Positions 16,610-25,961 of a DNA stretch of 64,000 bases are shown here, piece by piece. Position numbers and translations under genes: made by a program. The first letter of the stretch is position 1, and the number at the start of each line of letters is the position of its first letter. The stretch comes from Methanospirillum lacunae (GTDB lineage Archaea > Halobacteriota > Methanomicrobia > Methanomicrobiales > Methanospirillaceae): assembly GCF_003173355.1 (NCBI RefSeq), contig NZ_QGMY01000006.1, positions 310,001 to 374,000 of the forward strand, in the 5' to 3' direction. The notes beneath the pieces were generated by a model. It had not been told where the DNA came from. It saw only the letters and a list, made by a program, of their open reading frames with translations, and made no database searches.

Positions 16610-18146
16610 CAAAAAATCTCCTAAAACAAATGGGAATATATGCTGAAAACAGATTAAATTCGTATTCATTTAGACCAAACTTAATAATAAGTATTAAATA
16701 TATTATGCTGATGGCCCCACCAACAAATACAAGGTTGAAGAAAGTCCATACAGGTTCAAAAGTAATAAAAATCCTGGAAACCATAATAATTGAAATCGTG
16801 GATATAATACCAGGCAACATTGATTTTGTAAAAGTATATGATGGTACTTGTAGAACTCTAGTCGCATACCATGGAGTAAAAATTGCATTTTTTAATGTTA
16901 GAGTAATTGCCGCTGCTACAGCAACTCCATAGTAACCCAATCCGGAGTATAGAGATAGGAATATCGCAAGGAGGAGGTTTCCTATCCCCATAATAAATGT
17001 AATAATTCCTGGAACTTTTACCTTATTGTGTGCAATATTTATCGCAAACAGAGGTAATACTGCCAGATTAACCATGAGGTGAATGACTAATACTATCGTA
17101 AGAGGAGCAAGAAATACAAATTCACTACCAACCCAAATAAAAATTAACTGTGAAGCAAACCCACAGACCAATCCAATTGGAAGCGCCACAAAAAGGCCCA
17201 TCAACTTGACAGCACTCTTAGAAACCCGAATCAGAGATTCTATTTGCTCTTTTGCATAATACATCAACATCACAGGCGTTAACAGTCCTGCGACTGTTCC
17301 TGCAATCCCACGGAGAAGAATAACCCATTGTAATGCAATAGCATATTCCCCACCCATTTTCGCTCCAAAATATAAATTTATTACAATAAGATCGATGTTG
17401 AGAAAAAGTAATGATCCAACCTGATTAATGACAACCCACCAACTCATCCCCATAAAATCGTTTAATCGGCTTCGATCAAAATCATGGTAAGAAATTTTTA
17501 GATCAGGATTAATCAAATGGGATAAAAATATAGAAAAAGTAGTAGTAACAATTCCACTAATTAAGTAAGCTAATCCAACAAGAGCAAGAGAGGGTGAGAT
17601 AATCTTAAAAAAAATTATTATAAATAGTATTTGAAGAATAGTTCCAGTAATATTTATTAGATTGATCAGATCAAGGCGATTATATGCAAATAGAGAAACG
17701 GTAAAATTACCAGACCATGCACGGATAAGAAAAGTATTACATATACCGAAGAAGAGAAAGAACACTTCTCCTTTTTGACTATCTTGAATACTAAATAATA
17801 TAGGAGCATAAAGAGAAATAATGATGATAACCGGGAACAGGAGAAATATAAATGCAGTAATCCCAAAAAAGGCAGTATTGAACGTTATATTGGCAGATAA
17901 ATAATCTTCTCGTTGAATATTGACTGACAGAAATCGAGAAACAGATGAATTAAGTGAATCAGTTAATAAACCAATATATCCATTTATCGATGTGGCAAGA
18001 GGGATAATCCCATATGCTGCAATGCCCAGAGTCGAAATAAAAAATGGAACTAAAAATAGGCCTATTACAATGTTTAGTAAAAAATATAACATATTCCCTA
18101 AAAAATTCTTACCCATCTGTTTAGATGTAAAAAAAGAACTTGTCAT
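16572..18146 (-). CDS. Polysaccharide flippase (Wzx / MATE-like)
   Basis: A 524-residue protein with about 14 hydrophobic helices. MGKNFLGNMLYFLLNIVIGL followed by VPFFISTLGIAAYGIIPLA is the typical start of MOP-superfamily Wzx flippases. It would carry lipid-linked glycan units from the inner to the outer membrane face before polymerisation or transfer to protein. It is the first gene of the leftward run 18146-11800; a TATA-like element stands about 55 bases upstream. Its 3' end overlaps the FrhB-like gene, consistent with co-translation. Confidence 0.88.
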   Translation of the reverse strand: MTSSFFTSKQMGKNFLGNMLYFLLNIVIGLFLVPFFISTLGIAAYGIIPLATSINGYIGLLTDSLNSSVSRFLSVNIQREDYLSANITFNTAFFGITAFIFLLFPVIIIISLYAPILFSIQDSQKGEVFFLFFGICNTFLIRAWSGNFTVSLFAYNRLDLINLINITGTILQILFIIIFFKIISPSLALVGLAYLISGIVTTTFSIFLSHLINPDLKISYHDFDRSRLNDFMGMSWWVVINQVGSLLFLNIDLIVINLYFGAKMGGEYAIALQWVILLRGIAGTVAGLLTPVMLMYYAKEQIESLIRVSKSAVKLMGLFVALPIGLVCGFASQLIFIWVGSEFVFLAPLTIVLVIHLMVNLAVLPLFAINIAHNKVKVPGIITFIMGIGNLLLAIFLSLYSGLGYYGVAVAAAITLTLKNAIFTPWYATRVLQVPSYTFTKSMLPGIISTISIIMVSRIFITFEPVWTFFNLVFVGGAISIIYLILIIKFGLNEYEFNLFSAYIPICFRRFFDEAFISEKRQKS

Positions 18147-18199
18147 TTATTGTGTTCCTATAATTTATTTATTTTGCCTTTCCGCCTAATTTGTTCAGG

Positions 18200-18208
18200 T
18201 ATATAAAA
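18200..18208 (-). promoter_or_regulatory. TATA box for the flippase operon
   Basis: On the - strand TTTTATATA lies about 55 bases before the flippase start, giving a short leader. The remaining 18147-18440 gap, about 290 bases of A+T-rich DNA between the dehydrogenase stop and the flippase start, shows nothing else recognisable. Confidence 0.45.
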
Positions 18209-18440
18209 TAAAATTCTCATCTTGAATCGCTCTGTCATATAATTGAACCAGCCACACTAGGGGTTTCCTTATTCAAAATTCATAATTATTTCACAAAACA
18301 CAAACATCATGATTTTGGTATAGTATAAACTACTTGCCAATTCTCTAAATGTCATATTAAAATACTTTATTTTTATGTAGATTTGATTTGATCATTTACT
18401 GTGTGTTTTAATATTATCAAAACAATTTCACAAATAAAAA

Positions 18441-19688
18441 TTATAACTTAAGATAAAACATTCCAACTTTCTCCGCCTCATCACTGTTGACCATCCCTTG
18501 AACATCCACAAGAACTGGGTTAGTATTCATCAGATATCGAATATTTTGAATATTTTTTTTCTTAAATAGTGTATGAGCCACTGCAATAATTACCACATCC
18601 ACTTTCATATTGGGATCCTGCAAAGGGATCACCCCAAACTTTCTAATAACTTCATCTGGAAGTAGCGGATCATATCCATATACATCGATCTTGAATTCCT
18701 TGAGTTCATGGATAATCTCTTCAACCGAGGATTCTCGGGTGTCTGGAACATCTTCTTTGTAAGTGAGACCCATAATCAGGACTTTAGAATTCCTAATCAC
18801 TTTACCGGCTTCATTCAACCCTTTTATCGTCATTTGGGCAACATGACGGGGCATTGAATCATTGATTGCTCTCCCAGCTAGGATCACTTGTGGATGATAT
18901 CCTAATTCTTCTGCTTTATACACAAGGTAATAAGGATCAACCGGAATACAATGGCCACCAACCAAGCCTGGACGATATTTATGAAAATTCCATTTGGTTT
19001 CTGCTGCATTGAGTACTGCCTTAGTATCTATACTCATTTTTTGAAAAATAATTGAGAGTTCATTCATGAGGGCGATGTTGAGATCCCGCTGTATATTTTC
19101 GATCACTTTTGCAGCTTCCGCCGTTTTGATATTTGGTGCCCGGTATACTGTTGTAACTAACCCATAAAGATCACATAGAATATCTGTTGTATTTTCATCC
19201 ATTCCAGATACTATTTTCGTGATTTTTTCAAGCGTATGTTCATCATCATTTGGATTAATCCGTTCAGGTGAATACCCAACAAAAAAGTCTGTTCCACACT
19301 TCATCCCGGATTCTTTCTCAAGAATCGGAATCATAATATCTTCGGTTACTCCGGGATATACTGTCGATTCAAGAACAACAATTGTACCAGACTTTAAATT
19401 TTGGCCAATGGTGGTAGCGGCGGACCTAACCGCACCAAGATCGGGATCTTTGGCCTTTGTTACCGGAGTAGGGACACAAATCAAAACAAAATCTGCATTC
19501 TTAATGGATTGAGGATCAGATGTTACATCAAATCCGGGTTGACTTTTTTTAATTGATTCAATTTTTTGTTGATCAATATCAAATCCTATCGTTCGAATAT
19601 GTTGAGCAAACGCTTCTGCAAGCGGAAAACCTACATATCCTAACCCGACAACACACACTAGTTTATTTTTTATTGATTCTGATACCAT
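18441..19688 (-). CDS. Nucleotide-sugar dehydrogenase (UDP-GlcNAc/ManNAc 6-dehydrogenase type)
   Basis: A 415-residue NAD-dependent dehydrogenase. VCVVGLGYVGFPLAEAFA is the Rossmann NAD site, LESTVYPGVTED the linker of the family, and GLVGGHCIPVDPYYL holds the catalytic cysteine. The sequence type (FAQ near the start, then SPERINPNDDEHT) is that of WbpA/WbpO/TviB/WecC enzymes that oxidise UDP-HexNAc to the uronic acid in two steps, using two NAD+. It overlaps the epimerase gene by 19 bases; a TviB/TviC-like pair would give UDP-GalNAcA from UDP-GlcNAc. Composition begins to look like the main chromosome here. Confidence 0.9.
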   Translation of the reverse strand: MVSESIKNKLVCVVGLGYVGFPLAEAFAQHIRTIGFDIDQQKIESIKKSQPGFDVTSDPQSIKNADFVLICVPTPVTKAKDPDLGAVRSAATTIGQNLKSGTIVVLESTVYPGVTEDIMIPILEKESGMKCGTDFFVGYSPERINPNDDEHTLEKITKIVSGMDENTTDILCDLYGLVTTVYRAPNIKTAEAAKVIENIQRDLNIALMNELSIIFQKMSIDTKAVLNAAETKWNFHKYRPGLVGGHCIPVDPYYLVYKAEELGYHPQVILAGRAINDSMPRHVAQMTIKGLNEAGKVIRNSKVLIMGLTYKEDVPDTRESSVEEIIHELKEFKIDVYGYDPLLPDEVIRKFGVIPLQDPNMKVDVVIIAVAHTLFKKKNIQNIRYLMNTNPVLVDVQGMVNSDEAEKVGMFYLKL

Positions 19689-20584
19689 GCAATCGTCTCC
19701 ATAAGACCGGATTTAACTGAATAATGTGGAGTATAGCCAATTTGGTTCTGAATTCTACTAATGTCAGCAAGAGAGTCACGGATGTCACCCGGTCTCTCTC
19801 GTTCAAAAATAATCGGGGCCGTAATCCCCGTCAACTCCATAATCAACGAAGCTAACGAAATGAGAGAAATCTGCTGATTATACGCAACATTAAAAACTCC
19901 CTCAATGTTACTTTCCATTGCCTTGATGTTTGCCTGTACAACATCTTTCACGTACGTAAAATCCCGGGTCTGTTTCCCATCTCCATATATTACCGGTGAT
20001 TCATGTTTCAAAATCCGGGTAATAAATTTTGGAATAACTGCAGAATATTCAGATTTGGGATCCTGGCAGGGTCCAAATACATTAAAATATCTAAGTGAAA
20101 CAGTTTTTAGACCATATAATTCTGAAAAAACCCTACAATACTGCTCTCCAGCAAATTTTGAAATACCATACGGGGACATTGGATTTGGAGGCATATTTTC
20201 AGTCTTTGGAAGAACCGGAGTATCCCCATACACCGATGAAGAAGATGCAAAAACAACTTTTCGAACATTCATCTCTTTTGCAGCAAGTAAAACATTCAAT
20301 GTTCCTGTAATATTCGTTTCATTTGTTGGAAGAGGATCTTTCACTGAACGAGGGACAGATGTTATGGCTGCTTCATGAAAAATCCCATCTGAACCCTCAA
20401 AAACCTGTTTTAATAGCAAAAAATCAGTGACACTTCCTTGTATAAACTTGACAGGAGTATGGACAATATGTTCCATTTTCCCGCTAAACAAATTATCAAT
20501 GACAACGACTTCGTGATCCATCGCCAAAGCTTTAGCAAGATGAGAACCAATAAATCCGGCTCCTCCGGTAATGACATATTTCAT
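19670..20584 (-). CDS. NAD-dependent UDP-sugar 4-epimerase (SDR family)
   Basis: A 304-residue extended SDR enzyme. MKYVITGGAGFIGSHLAKAL binds NAD; ASSSSVYGDTP carries the catalytic Ser and MSPYGISKFAGEQY the Tyr-x3-Lys pair; GDGKQTRDFTYVKDVV is the substrate-side block. It resembles WbpP/TviC UDP-GlcNAc(A) C4 epimerases. The frame is open to 20620 but the protein family starts at MKYVITGG, so ATG 20584 is chosen. The downstream dehydrogenase overlaps it, and together they likely supply a UDP-HexNAcA donor to the glycan genes, possibly including the archaellin N-glycan. Confidence 0.92.
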   Translation of the reverse strand: MKYVITGGAGFIGSHLAKALAMDHEVVVIDNLFSGKMEHIVHTPVKFIQGSVTDFLLLKQVFEGSDGIFHEAAITSVPRSVKDPLPTNETNITGTLNVLLAAKEMNVRKVVFASSSSVYGDTPVLPKTENMPPNPMSPYGISKFAGEQYCRVFSELYGLKTVSLRYFNVFGPCQDPKSEYSAVIPKFITRILKHESPVIYGDGKQTRDFTYVKDVVQANIKAMESNIEGVFNVAYNQQISLISLASLIMELTGITAPIIFERERPGDIRDSLADISRIQNQIGYTPHYSVKSGLMETIAWYQNQ

Positions 20585-20650
20585 GATAATGTATGTCCAG
20601 GCTAGAATATCCCGGAACAAGACTCAATATTACGCTTTTCAGAATTAGGG

Positions 20651-20662
20651 TATTTATTTATT
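20651..20662 (-). promoter_or_regulatory. TATA-like promoter of the epimerase-dehydrogenase pair
   Basis: On the - strand TAAATAAATA lies about 67 bases upstream of the epimerase ATG (20584), a normal position for a promoter with a leader of roughly 40 bases. Between here and the next promoter at 21055 are about 390 bases with no gene I can support. Confidence 0.4.
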
Positions 20663-21054
20663 TGCCATGCAATAGATCAATGTCATATGATTAACTTTGT
20701 ATATGATTATTAGAATCTAAAAATACCTTGTAAATGGACATTATTATTGTAGTATTATGAATACCCGGAATCAGATCTAATAGAAGGGGGCCATCATAAT
20801 GCCGATATACATAGTGAACTCCTTTTCTTAATTAAAGCCCAAATGGCAGATTTTTCTAAACCCAATCTAAGGGTTTCTCTAAATATACCGGAAATCGTCT
20901 ATTTTTAAAATTCCCCAAAGGAAACCGAACATATATCCGGCCACTATTTATACTTTGATCAAAAGACACCATATACTATGGATATACCCTGGACAGGCTA
21001 ATAGCACCCCCGTGTAAAAACGATATTTGGGCTCCTTTTCTCCCCGGACTGTAA

Positions 21055-21071
21055 TGCATGGCATATATTTA
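21055..21071 (+). promoter_or_regulatory. Promoter of the secreted-protein gene
   Basis: TGCATGGCATATATTTA contains a clear TATA box ending about 27 bases before the ATG at 21098, with no Shine-Dalgarno in between. This spacing suggests a leaderless or nearly leaderless mRNA. The first 12 bases recur exactly at 8543-8554. Confidence 0.5.
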
Positions 21072-21097
21072 TTAACTCAACTCAAAAAAGAAAACAC

Positions 21098-21748
21098 ATG
21101 GCTTTTAGATATGAATTTCGTACTTTCGTAATATTATCCCTTTTCATATGTCTCATAATTACAATAATTCCCCCGGGATCGGCAGAATATTCAATCGAAA
21201 TCTCTCCTCAAACCATTGCCCCGGATCAGGAAGTCACGGTGACACTCAATAATATTCCACAGAATTCTCTCATTAACATGTCCTTAAACGCTTCAGTAAA
21301 AACCACTCCGGGTGAAGAGATGGATTATACAGTCAACAACTTTCTGTTTCCTTATGAATCCGGGGTATCAGTATTCCAGGCAAAAATGTTTGATCTTGAA
21401 CCAGGAACTCCTGCAACTGTGAGTATATTACGGGAAGATGGAACTGAAGCAACCCGTACTGACAATGTTTCACCTGCAGGAGAATTTAATGCATCTATTC
21501 AGAAAGAACTGAACAGGGGAATGTACAATGTTTCATTTATTGGAATCCCGGCATCCGGCAATGTAACATCAACAATAGACTTTGGTGGTGTCACTAATAC
21601 AACGACAGGTAACGTCACTGCCGAATCTGCCAGTACTGAATCCTATTTCTCTCCTGGAGGAATTACTGACGGAACGGTCGATGTAAATATCTATATTGAT
21701 AAACAACTTCAGAAATCAAATACCATCACAATATCTTCAAATGCATAA
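21098..21748 (+). CDS. Secreted beta-rich protein of unknown function
   Basis: A 216-residue protein. Residues about 8-30 are a signal peptide (basic MAFRYEFR, hydrophobic LSLFICLIITIIPP, cleavage likely after GSA). The mature part is Thr/Asn/Ser-rich with short strands, many N-x-S/T sequons and no cysteine, as in archaeal surface Ig-like or S-layer-associated proteins. I do not recognise a family. It has its own promoter and precedes the MoxR-type membrane module by 112 bases, so it may be a partner or substrate of that system; this is inference. Confidence 0.7.
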   Translation: MAFRYEFRTFVILSLFICLIITIIPPGSAEYSIEISPQTIAPDQEVTVTLNNIPQNSLINMSLNASVKTTPGEEMDYTVNNFLFPYESGVSVFQAKMFDLEPGTPATVSILREDGTEATRTDNVSPAGEFNASIQKELNRGMYNVSFIGIPASGNVTSTIDFGGVTNTTTGNVTAESASTESYFSPGGITDGTVDVNIYIDKQLQKSNTITISSNA

Positions 21749-21860
21749 AATTGAAAATCATTGACAGAATCTTCAATATATTTTTCATAGTGATCTATGG
21801 TACTACATTCATTTTTTATCAAATACAATTCATCAACCAAAGGAGCGTATTGCTAGCATA

Positions 21861-22121
21861 ATGCGACCCAGGCATATTGCCATCCTGACTCTGTGTGGAT
21901 GGCTTCTCATTATTACTCTGTTCATGATGGCTGCAAGAAGATTTGATCTTGAAGTCTTCTTTGTGCTCTGGTTGATCGGTCTTCTGATTGTTGTTGAACT
22001 GACGGATTACAGATATTTTCAAACAACTCATCTTAAAAAAATTAAATATATTATCGGAATTGGTATCCTGATATTCGGATACATTGTCATTGAAAAAATA
22101 CTGGTAATTCTCCATTCATGA
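21861..22121 (+). CDS. Small three-helix membrane protein
   Basis: An 86-residue protein with hydrophobic stretches at about residues 7-24, 31-46 and 62-82, and basic residues between (KKIKY). No family recognised. An AAAGGAG site lies about 20 bases upstream of the ATG, a wide spacing. Its stop overlaps the next ATG by 4 bases (ATGA), tying its synthesis to the large membrane protein that follows. Confidence 0.7.
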   Translation: MRPRHIAILTLCGWLLIITLFMMAARRFDLEVFFVLWLIGLLIVVELTDYRYFQTTHLKKIKYIIGIGILIFGYIVIEKILVILHS

Positions 22122-23932
22122 AATCATTACGTATTAGTACAGCATTTCTTCTGCTGGCAATCAGCACTCTTGTCCTGGTATGTATGATTTCAGTTCCACC
22201 GGTTTTTTACTCCCTGGATCAGGATATTGCAAAATCAGGATTTCATAATAACATTGATACAGAAAAACGAGTCGTCATCAATAGTTCAACAGATATGCTT
22301 TCAGTAATGCAGGATATTCTTGACTACTCAGGACCGATTGCTCTCAACATACGAATGCAGGATCTTGAATCTTCAAGAAATGATCTCGATCAATACGCTA
22401 AGAAATACCGGAACCTGAACAGCCTGGTTATTAATCTTGAGATGAATGATAGTGAAGTTCAGGATTTTGTCAACAATACAAAACTCCAGGATGATCTATA
22501 CCGGGAACTCATGAATTCATCATATTCACTTGATGAATTAAAGAGACTTGAATTCAGATACCGGGATAAGAAAGATAGTGTCGGCCTCACAACTATTGCG
22601 TACCAGGGTCAGGCATTAAAAAAGAAGATTCAGTCGATCAGAGACAGATATCATACAGTTAATCAGAACATCATAAATCAGAGTATCTCGTATGAACTGG
22701 ACCCAACAAAAACTCAGAAAGCACGAGAAGATATTGATCGATTTGTTGACGAAATAACAAAGGACATTAAGGAGGAGAAACCGGAAGTTGTACCAAACCT
22801 GAATATCGCAAGAAAAATATCACTCATCATTTCTCCGGATCATGGAGTATACCGGGATCTGATTATGTACTCAGGGTTTGCTTCAGGAAATGGGGCTAAT
22901 AATGCCAATGTAAGCATATGGCTTGATAATAAAACCTATTTTAATACTACGACGAATGATATTGGAGAATATCGCCAAAAAATAGAAATCGGAAGGATTC
23001 AAGAAGGAACCCATAATGTTTCAGCCCATTGGGGCTCTATGAATTCTGAAGAAATGAACCTTACCGTAACTTCGGTAAACTCTTCACTTACCCTGAATAT
23101 TACCGGTGAGTTATTTCAGCCGGTAATACACACATCCGGACTTCTCATGACAAACCGGAGCGTACAATCAGCTCCCATTCGGTTTATCGTCAATAATCAA
23201 ACATGGAATGAAACCAGAACAGATAATTATGGAAATTATAGTTTAAACCTTACTTTGCCTGAAGGAAAATACCTTATTCACACTCTCTTTTCAGATCGAT
23301 CTTTTCCGATCAATCCATCAGTAAGCCCGACATATGAAGTCATCTCTTCTGGAACAGGTATCATTTCTATCCGGCTCCTTGGAAACTCCGTCAATAATTA
23401 TGATGATTCAACAGAACAGTTGCTGAAAATCAGCATCGGATTCATTGTCCTTTTCAGCCTGGGTATATTATTTTGGCATTTGAAAAGGAAAAGCCAATCC
23501 CGGACTCATATACAAGAAGTTCCGTTACCAGATAAGAAGGATTCTGTCATCATTCCTGATGATATCGATGTACAGGAATTTTTCAATGGAAATATTGAGG
23601 ATACCATAACGCAAAAAGAAGAACTATTATTATCCGGCTACACAGAAAAACTCAAGGTTTCCGGATTATCAGAAGCAGCACGATATGTATACATTTATTT
23701 TATTGAGAAAATTGCCGGTGATTTACAAAACCCGCCACCACCTCTTACTCTGACCCCGCGTGAAGTTATCCAAAAAATCCGGAGATATCACTATTCAGGG
23801 ATCTTTACTTTGTTTGTATCGCAATACGAACGGATCAGATATGGCGGTAAGAATGATAAGAAAGAACAGACAGCCTTTGAAACTCTGATGAATGAAACCG
23901 ATTCCAATTTGAGTGAGAAACATGAAGACTGA
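22118..23932 (+). CDS. Membrane protein with carboxypeptidase-regulatory-like repeats and a DUF4129-like cytoplasmic tail
   Basis: A 604-residue protein. An N-terminal hydrophobic helix (about 7-30) is followed by a helical, possibly coiled-coil external region to about 235 (many E/D/K, RDRYHTVNQN), then two beta-sandwich repeats marked by NDIGEYRQKIEI and TDNYGNYSLNLTLPEGKY, a second membrane helix near 437-453 and a 150-residue cytoplasmic tail. The tail (LSEAARYVYIYFIEKIAG, LTPREVIQKI) resembles DUF4129, which accompanies MoxR/DUF58 modules. It overlaps neighbours on both sides (4 and 11-20 bases). It may sense or anchor surface structures; function unknown. Confidence 0.72.
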   Translation: MKSLRISTAFLLLAISTLVLVCMISVPPVFYSLDQDIAKSGFHNNIDTEKRVVINSSTDMLSVMQDILDYSGPIALNIRMQDLESSRNDLDQYAKKYRNLNSLVINLEMNDSEVQDFVNNTKLQDDLYRELMNSSYSLDELKRLEFRYRDKKDSVGLTTIAYQGQALKKKIQSIRDRYHTVNQNIINQSISYELDPTKTQKAREDIDRFVDEITKDIKEEKPEVVPNLNIARKISLIISPDHGVYRDLIMYSGFASGNGANNANVSIWLDNKTYFNTTTNDIGEYRQKIEIGRIQEGTHNVSAHWGSMNSEEMNLTVTSVNSSLTLNITGELFQPVIHTSGLLMTNRSVQSAPIRFIVNNQTWNETRTDNYGNYSLNLTLPEGKYLIHTLFSDRSFPINPSVSPTYEVISSGTGIISIRLLGNSVNNYDDSTEQLLKISIGFIVLFSLGILFWHLKRKSQSRTHIQEVPLPDKKDSVIIPDDIDVQEFFNGNIEDTITQKEELLLSGYTEKLKVSGLSEAARYVYIYFIEKIAGDLQNPPPPLTLTPREVIQKIRRYHYSGIFTLFVSQYERIRYGGKNDKKEQTAFETLMNETDSNLSEKHED

Positions 23933-24800
23933 AAACGGTATTGCATTACTTCTGATCATTGCCGCAGTTTTTCTCCTCATATCTCACCTTTCAACAAACA
24001 ATCTCGAATTCAGCAGATATAATGCCGGGTGGAATGGAACATCAGATTTTTTTGATCTTCAAAACCGTCATACAACAGAAGATATTACAAATACATCTTC
24101 ATTATCAGGTAAACAAAACTCGACTCTTCTGATAATTGCACCAAAAAAGCCATACTCTGCTTATGAGTTATCAGATTACCGATCTTATATCCAGAGAGGA
24201 AACATAATCATTCTCGCCGATGATTTTGGGACTGGCAATGACTTTTTGAGAGGGATCGGTTCTTCCATTCGGATTTTACCAGGAATAGTAGCCAGTGTCG
24301 ATCGGGCATATAATGATTCATACGCTATTGTTTCTTATCCGGTTTTTAATCATTCATTAACCAGAAACGTCTCTTCCATCGTATTAGATAAGGGGGCTGC
24401 ACTTGAAGGAGGAGAACCCTTGATAAAAACAACCCTCATGAGTTGGATAGATGCAGATAATAATGCAAGAATTACAAAAAAGGAGATGCTTGGTAAGTAT
24501 ACTGTTGTAACTCGTGAGCATATCGGGAAAGGAGAATTAATAGTCCTCTCTGATCCGAGCATTTTTATAAACACAATGAATAGTCTCGATGATAAATGGG
24601 ATAATAGAAAATTTATTGAAAATATTCTTGCTCTCTCGAATCATCTTATAATTGATCAGGCAAATTCGAGAACATCAGATACGGATGGGTATAGCACCAT
24701 AATGCAGGATCTCAAAAGTTCCTCTCTTTCCATGCTTGCATTTATTGGCCTACTCCTTTTCATTTTGATCATCCTGTTTATAAAAAAGCGTTACATATGA
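23922..24800 (+). CDS. DUF4350-like membrane-anchored protein
   Basis: A protein of about 292 residues, with an N-terminal membrane helix (7-25), an extracytoplasmic GATase-like alpha/beta domain and a C-terminal membrane helix (about 268-287). STLLIIAPKKPYSAYELSDY then IQRGNIIILADDFGTGN is the pattern of DUF4350 proteins, which sit beside MoxR and DUF58 genes in many bacteria and archaea. DADNNARITKKEM resembles a calcium-binding loop (D-x-D-x-N). ATG 23922 is preferred; GTG 23913 is possible. It overlaps the preceding gene by 11 bases. Confidence 0.72.
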   Translation: MKTENGIALLLIIAAVFLLISHLSTNNLEFSRYNAGWNGTSDFFDLQNRHTTEDITNTSSLSGKQNSTLLIIAPKKPYSAYELSDYRSYIQRGNIIILADDFGTGNDFLRGIGSSIRILPGIVASVDRAYNDSYAIVSYPVFNHSLTRNVSSIVLDKGAALEGGEPLIKTTLMSWIDADNNARITKKEMLGKYTVVTREHIGKGELIVLSDPSIFINTMNSLDDKWDNRKFIENILALSNHLIIDQANSRTSDTDGYSTIMQDLKSSSLSMLAFIGLLLFILIILFIKKRYI

Positions 24801-24963
24801 TTTTTCATAAACGATTTAAAGGACCCTGTATCTGTCTTTCAATTCAAGGACAACAAAAATATGACACAAAAACATGAAACCAAACAAAGAACTATAATAT
24901 TCCAATCAAATAATCTGATACTGACTGATTATATCATATCCCTCTGGGTTACAGGAGTCTGCG

Positions 24964-25959
24964 ATGAATAAAACCAATAATCAATCTTCCCATAAAACTG
25001 ATGATGCAACCGTTACAACCCTTGAAACTTTGAACAGGGAGGCCATTAAAAAAATACAGGAGTATATTGTTGGAAATCAGGATCTTATCCAGTTAATCCT
25101 CGTTGCCCTTTTAGCTAATGGTCATATCCTTATTGAGGGAGTACCAGGCACTGCAAAAACTACAATCGCAAAATCCATTGCACTCATTACCGGCTGTGAA
25201 TTTAGAAGGATTCAGGGTGCAGTAGATATACAGCCGGCAGATATCATCGGTATCAGGACCTATGACTTAGTATCGAGAGACTTTGTTCTTAAGCCAGGTC
25301 CGGTTTTTACTAATATACTACTCGCTGATGAACTCAATCGGATGAATCCAAAAGCACAGAGTGCTTTTATTGAATCCATGAGTGAAAGACAGGCAACAAT
25401 TGATGGAGATACAATACCACTCCCTGACCCGTTTATCGTCATTGCGACCCAAAACCCATACGAGATGGAAGGGACTTTTCCCATGATTGAGGTCCAGCGT
25501 GATCGGTTTATGTTTAGTATGGATACCTCACATCTGGATTCTGAAGAAGAACTTATGATCATCAGAAGAGCTTCAGATGGTAAACTCAACTGGAAAAATT
25601 ATGCTGACAGCATTACTCCACTTATTGAGAAGGAAACCCTCATACAATTGATAAGAAAAATATCTGATATTCACGTTGAAGATCCTATTCTTCATTACAT
25701 CAGAGATATTATAATCAAAACCAGGAATCACCCTGATATTGCACTGGGTGCTTCTTCACGTGCCTCAATCTCATTTATATCAGGAGTTAAATCTTTTGCT
25801 GCATTACAAGGACGCGAATATGTAATTCCGGATGATGTCAAATGGATTGCACAGAAAGTGTTGAAACACCGGATCTATCTCACAAGAGAAGCCGAAATTG
25901 AAGGCATCACCTCTTCAGAAATAATACAGGAAATATTGGAGTCGGTAGAGGTGCAATAA
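24964..25959 (+). CDS. MoxR-family AAA+ ATPase
   Basis: A 331-residue AAA+ ATPase of the MoxR/RavA type. Walker A is GVPGTAKTTIAKSIA, Walker B is ILLADELNRMNPKAQSAF, sensor 1 is VIATQNPYEMEGTFP, and SSRASISFISGVK is the C-terminal lid with sensor 2. MoxR ATPases act as chaperone-like activators of von Willebrand or membrane partners encoded nearby. An AGGAG site lies 7 bases before the ATG. It follows the DUF4350-like gene after 163 bases, so a separate promoter is possible (A+T-rich tracts at about 24889-24940), and it is 2 bases from the DUF58 gene. Confidence 0.93.
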   Translation: MNKTNNQSSHKTDDATVTTLETLNREAIKKIQEYIVGNQDLIQLILVALLANGHILIEGVPGTAKTTIAKSIALITGCEFRRIQGAVDIQPADIIGIRTYDLVSRDFVLKPGPVFTNILLADELNRMNPKAQSAFIESMSERQATIDGDTIPLPDPFIVIATQNPYEMEGTFPMIEVQRDRFMFSMDTSHLDSEEELMIIRRASDGKLNWKNYADSITPLIEKETLIQLIRKISDIHVEDPILHYIRDIIIKTRNHPDIALGASSRASISFISGVKSFAALQGREYVIPDDVKWIAQKVLKHRIYLTREAEIEGITSSEIIQEILESVEVQ

Positions 25960-25961
25960 CA

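Noticed and set aside
16610-16669. Longer start of the FrhB-like protein
   Set aside because: It would overlap the flippase by about 100 bases; ATG 16609 has an AGGAGAT site at the right distance.
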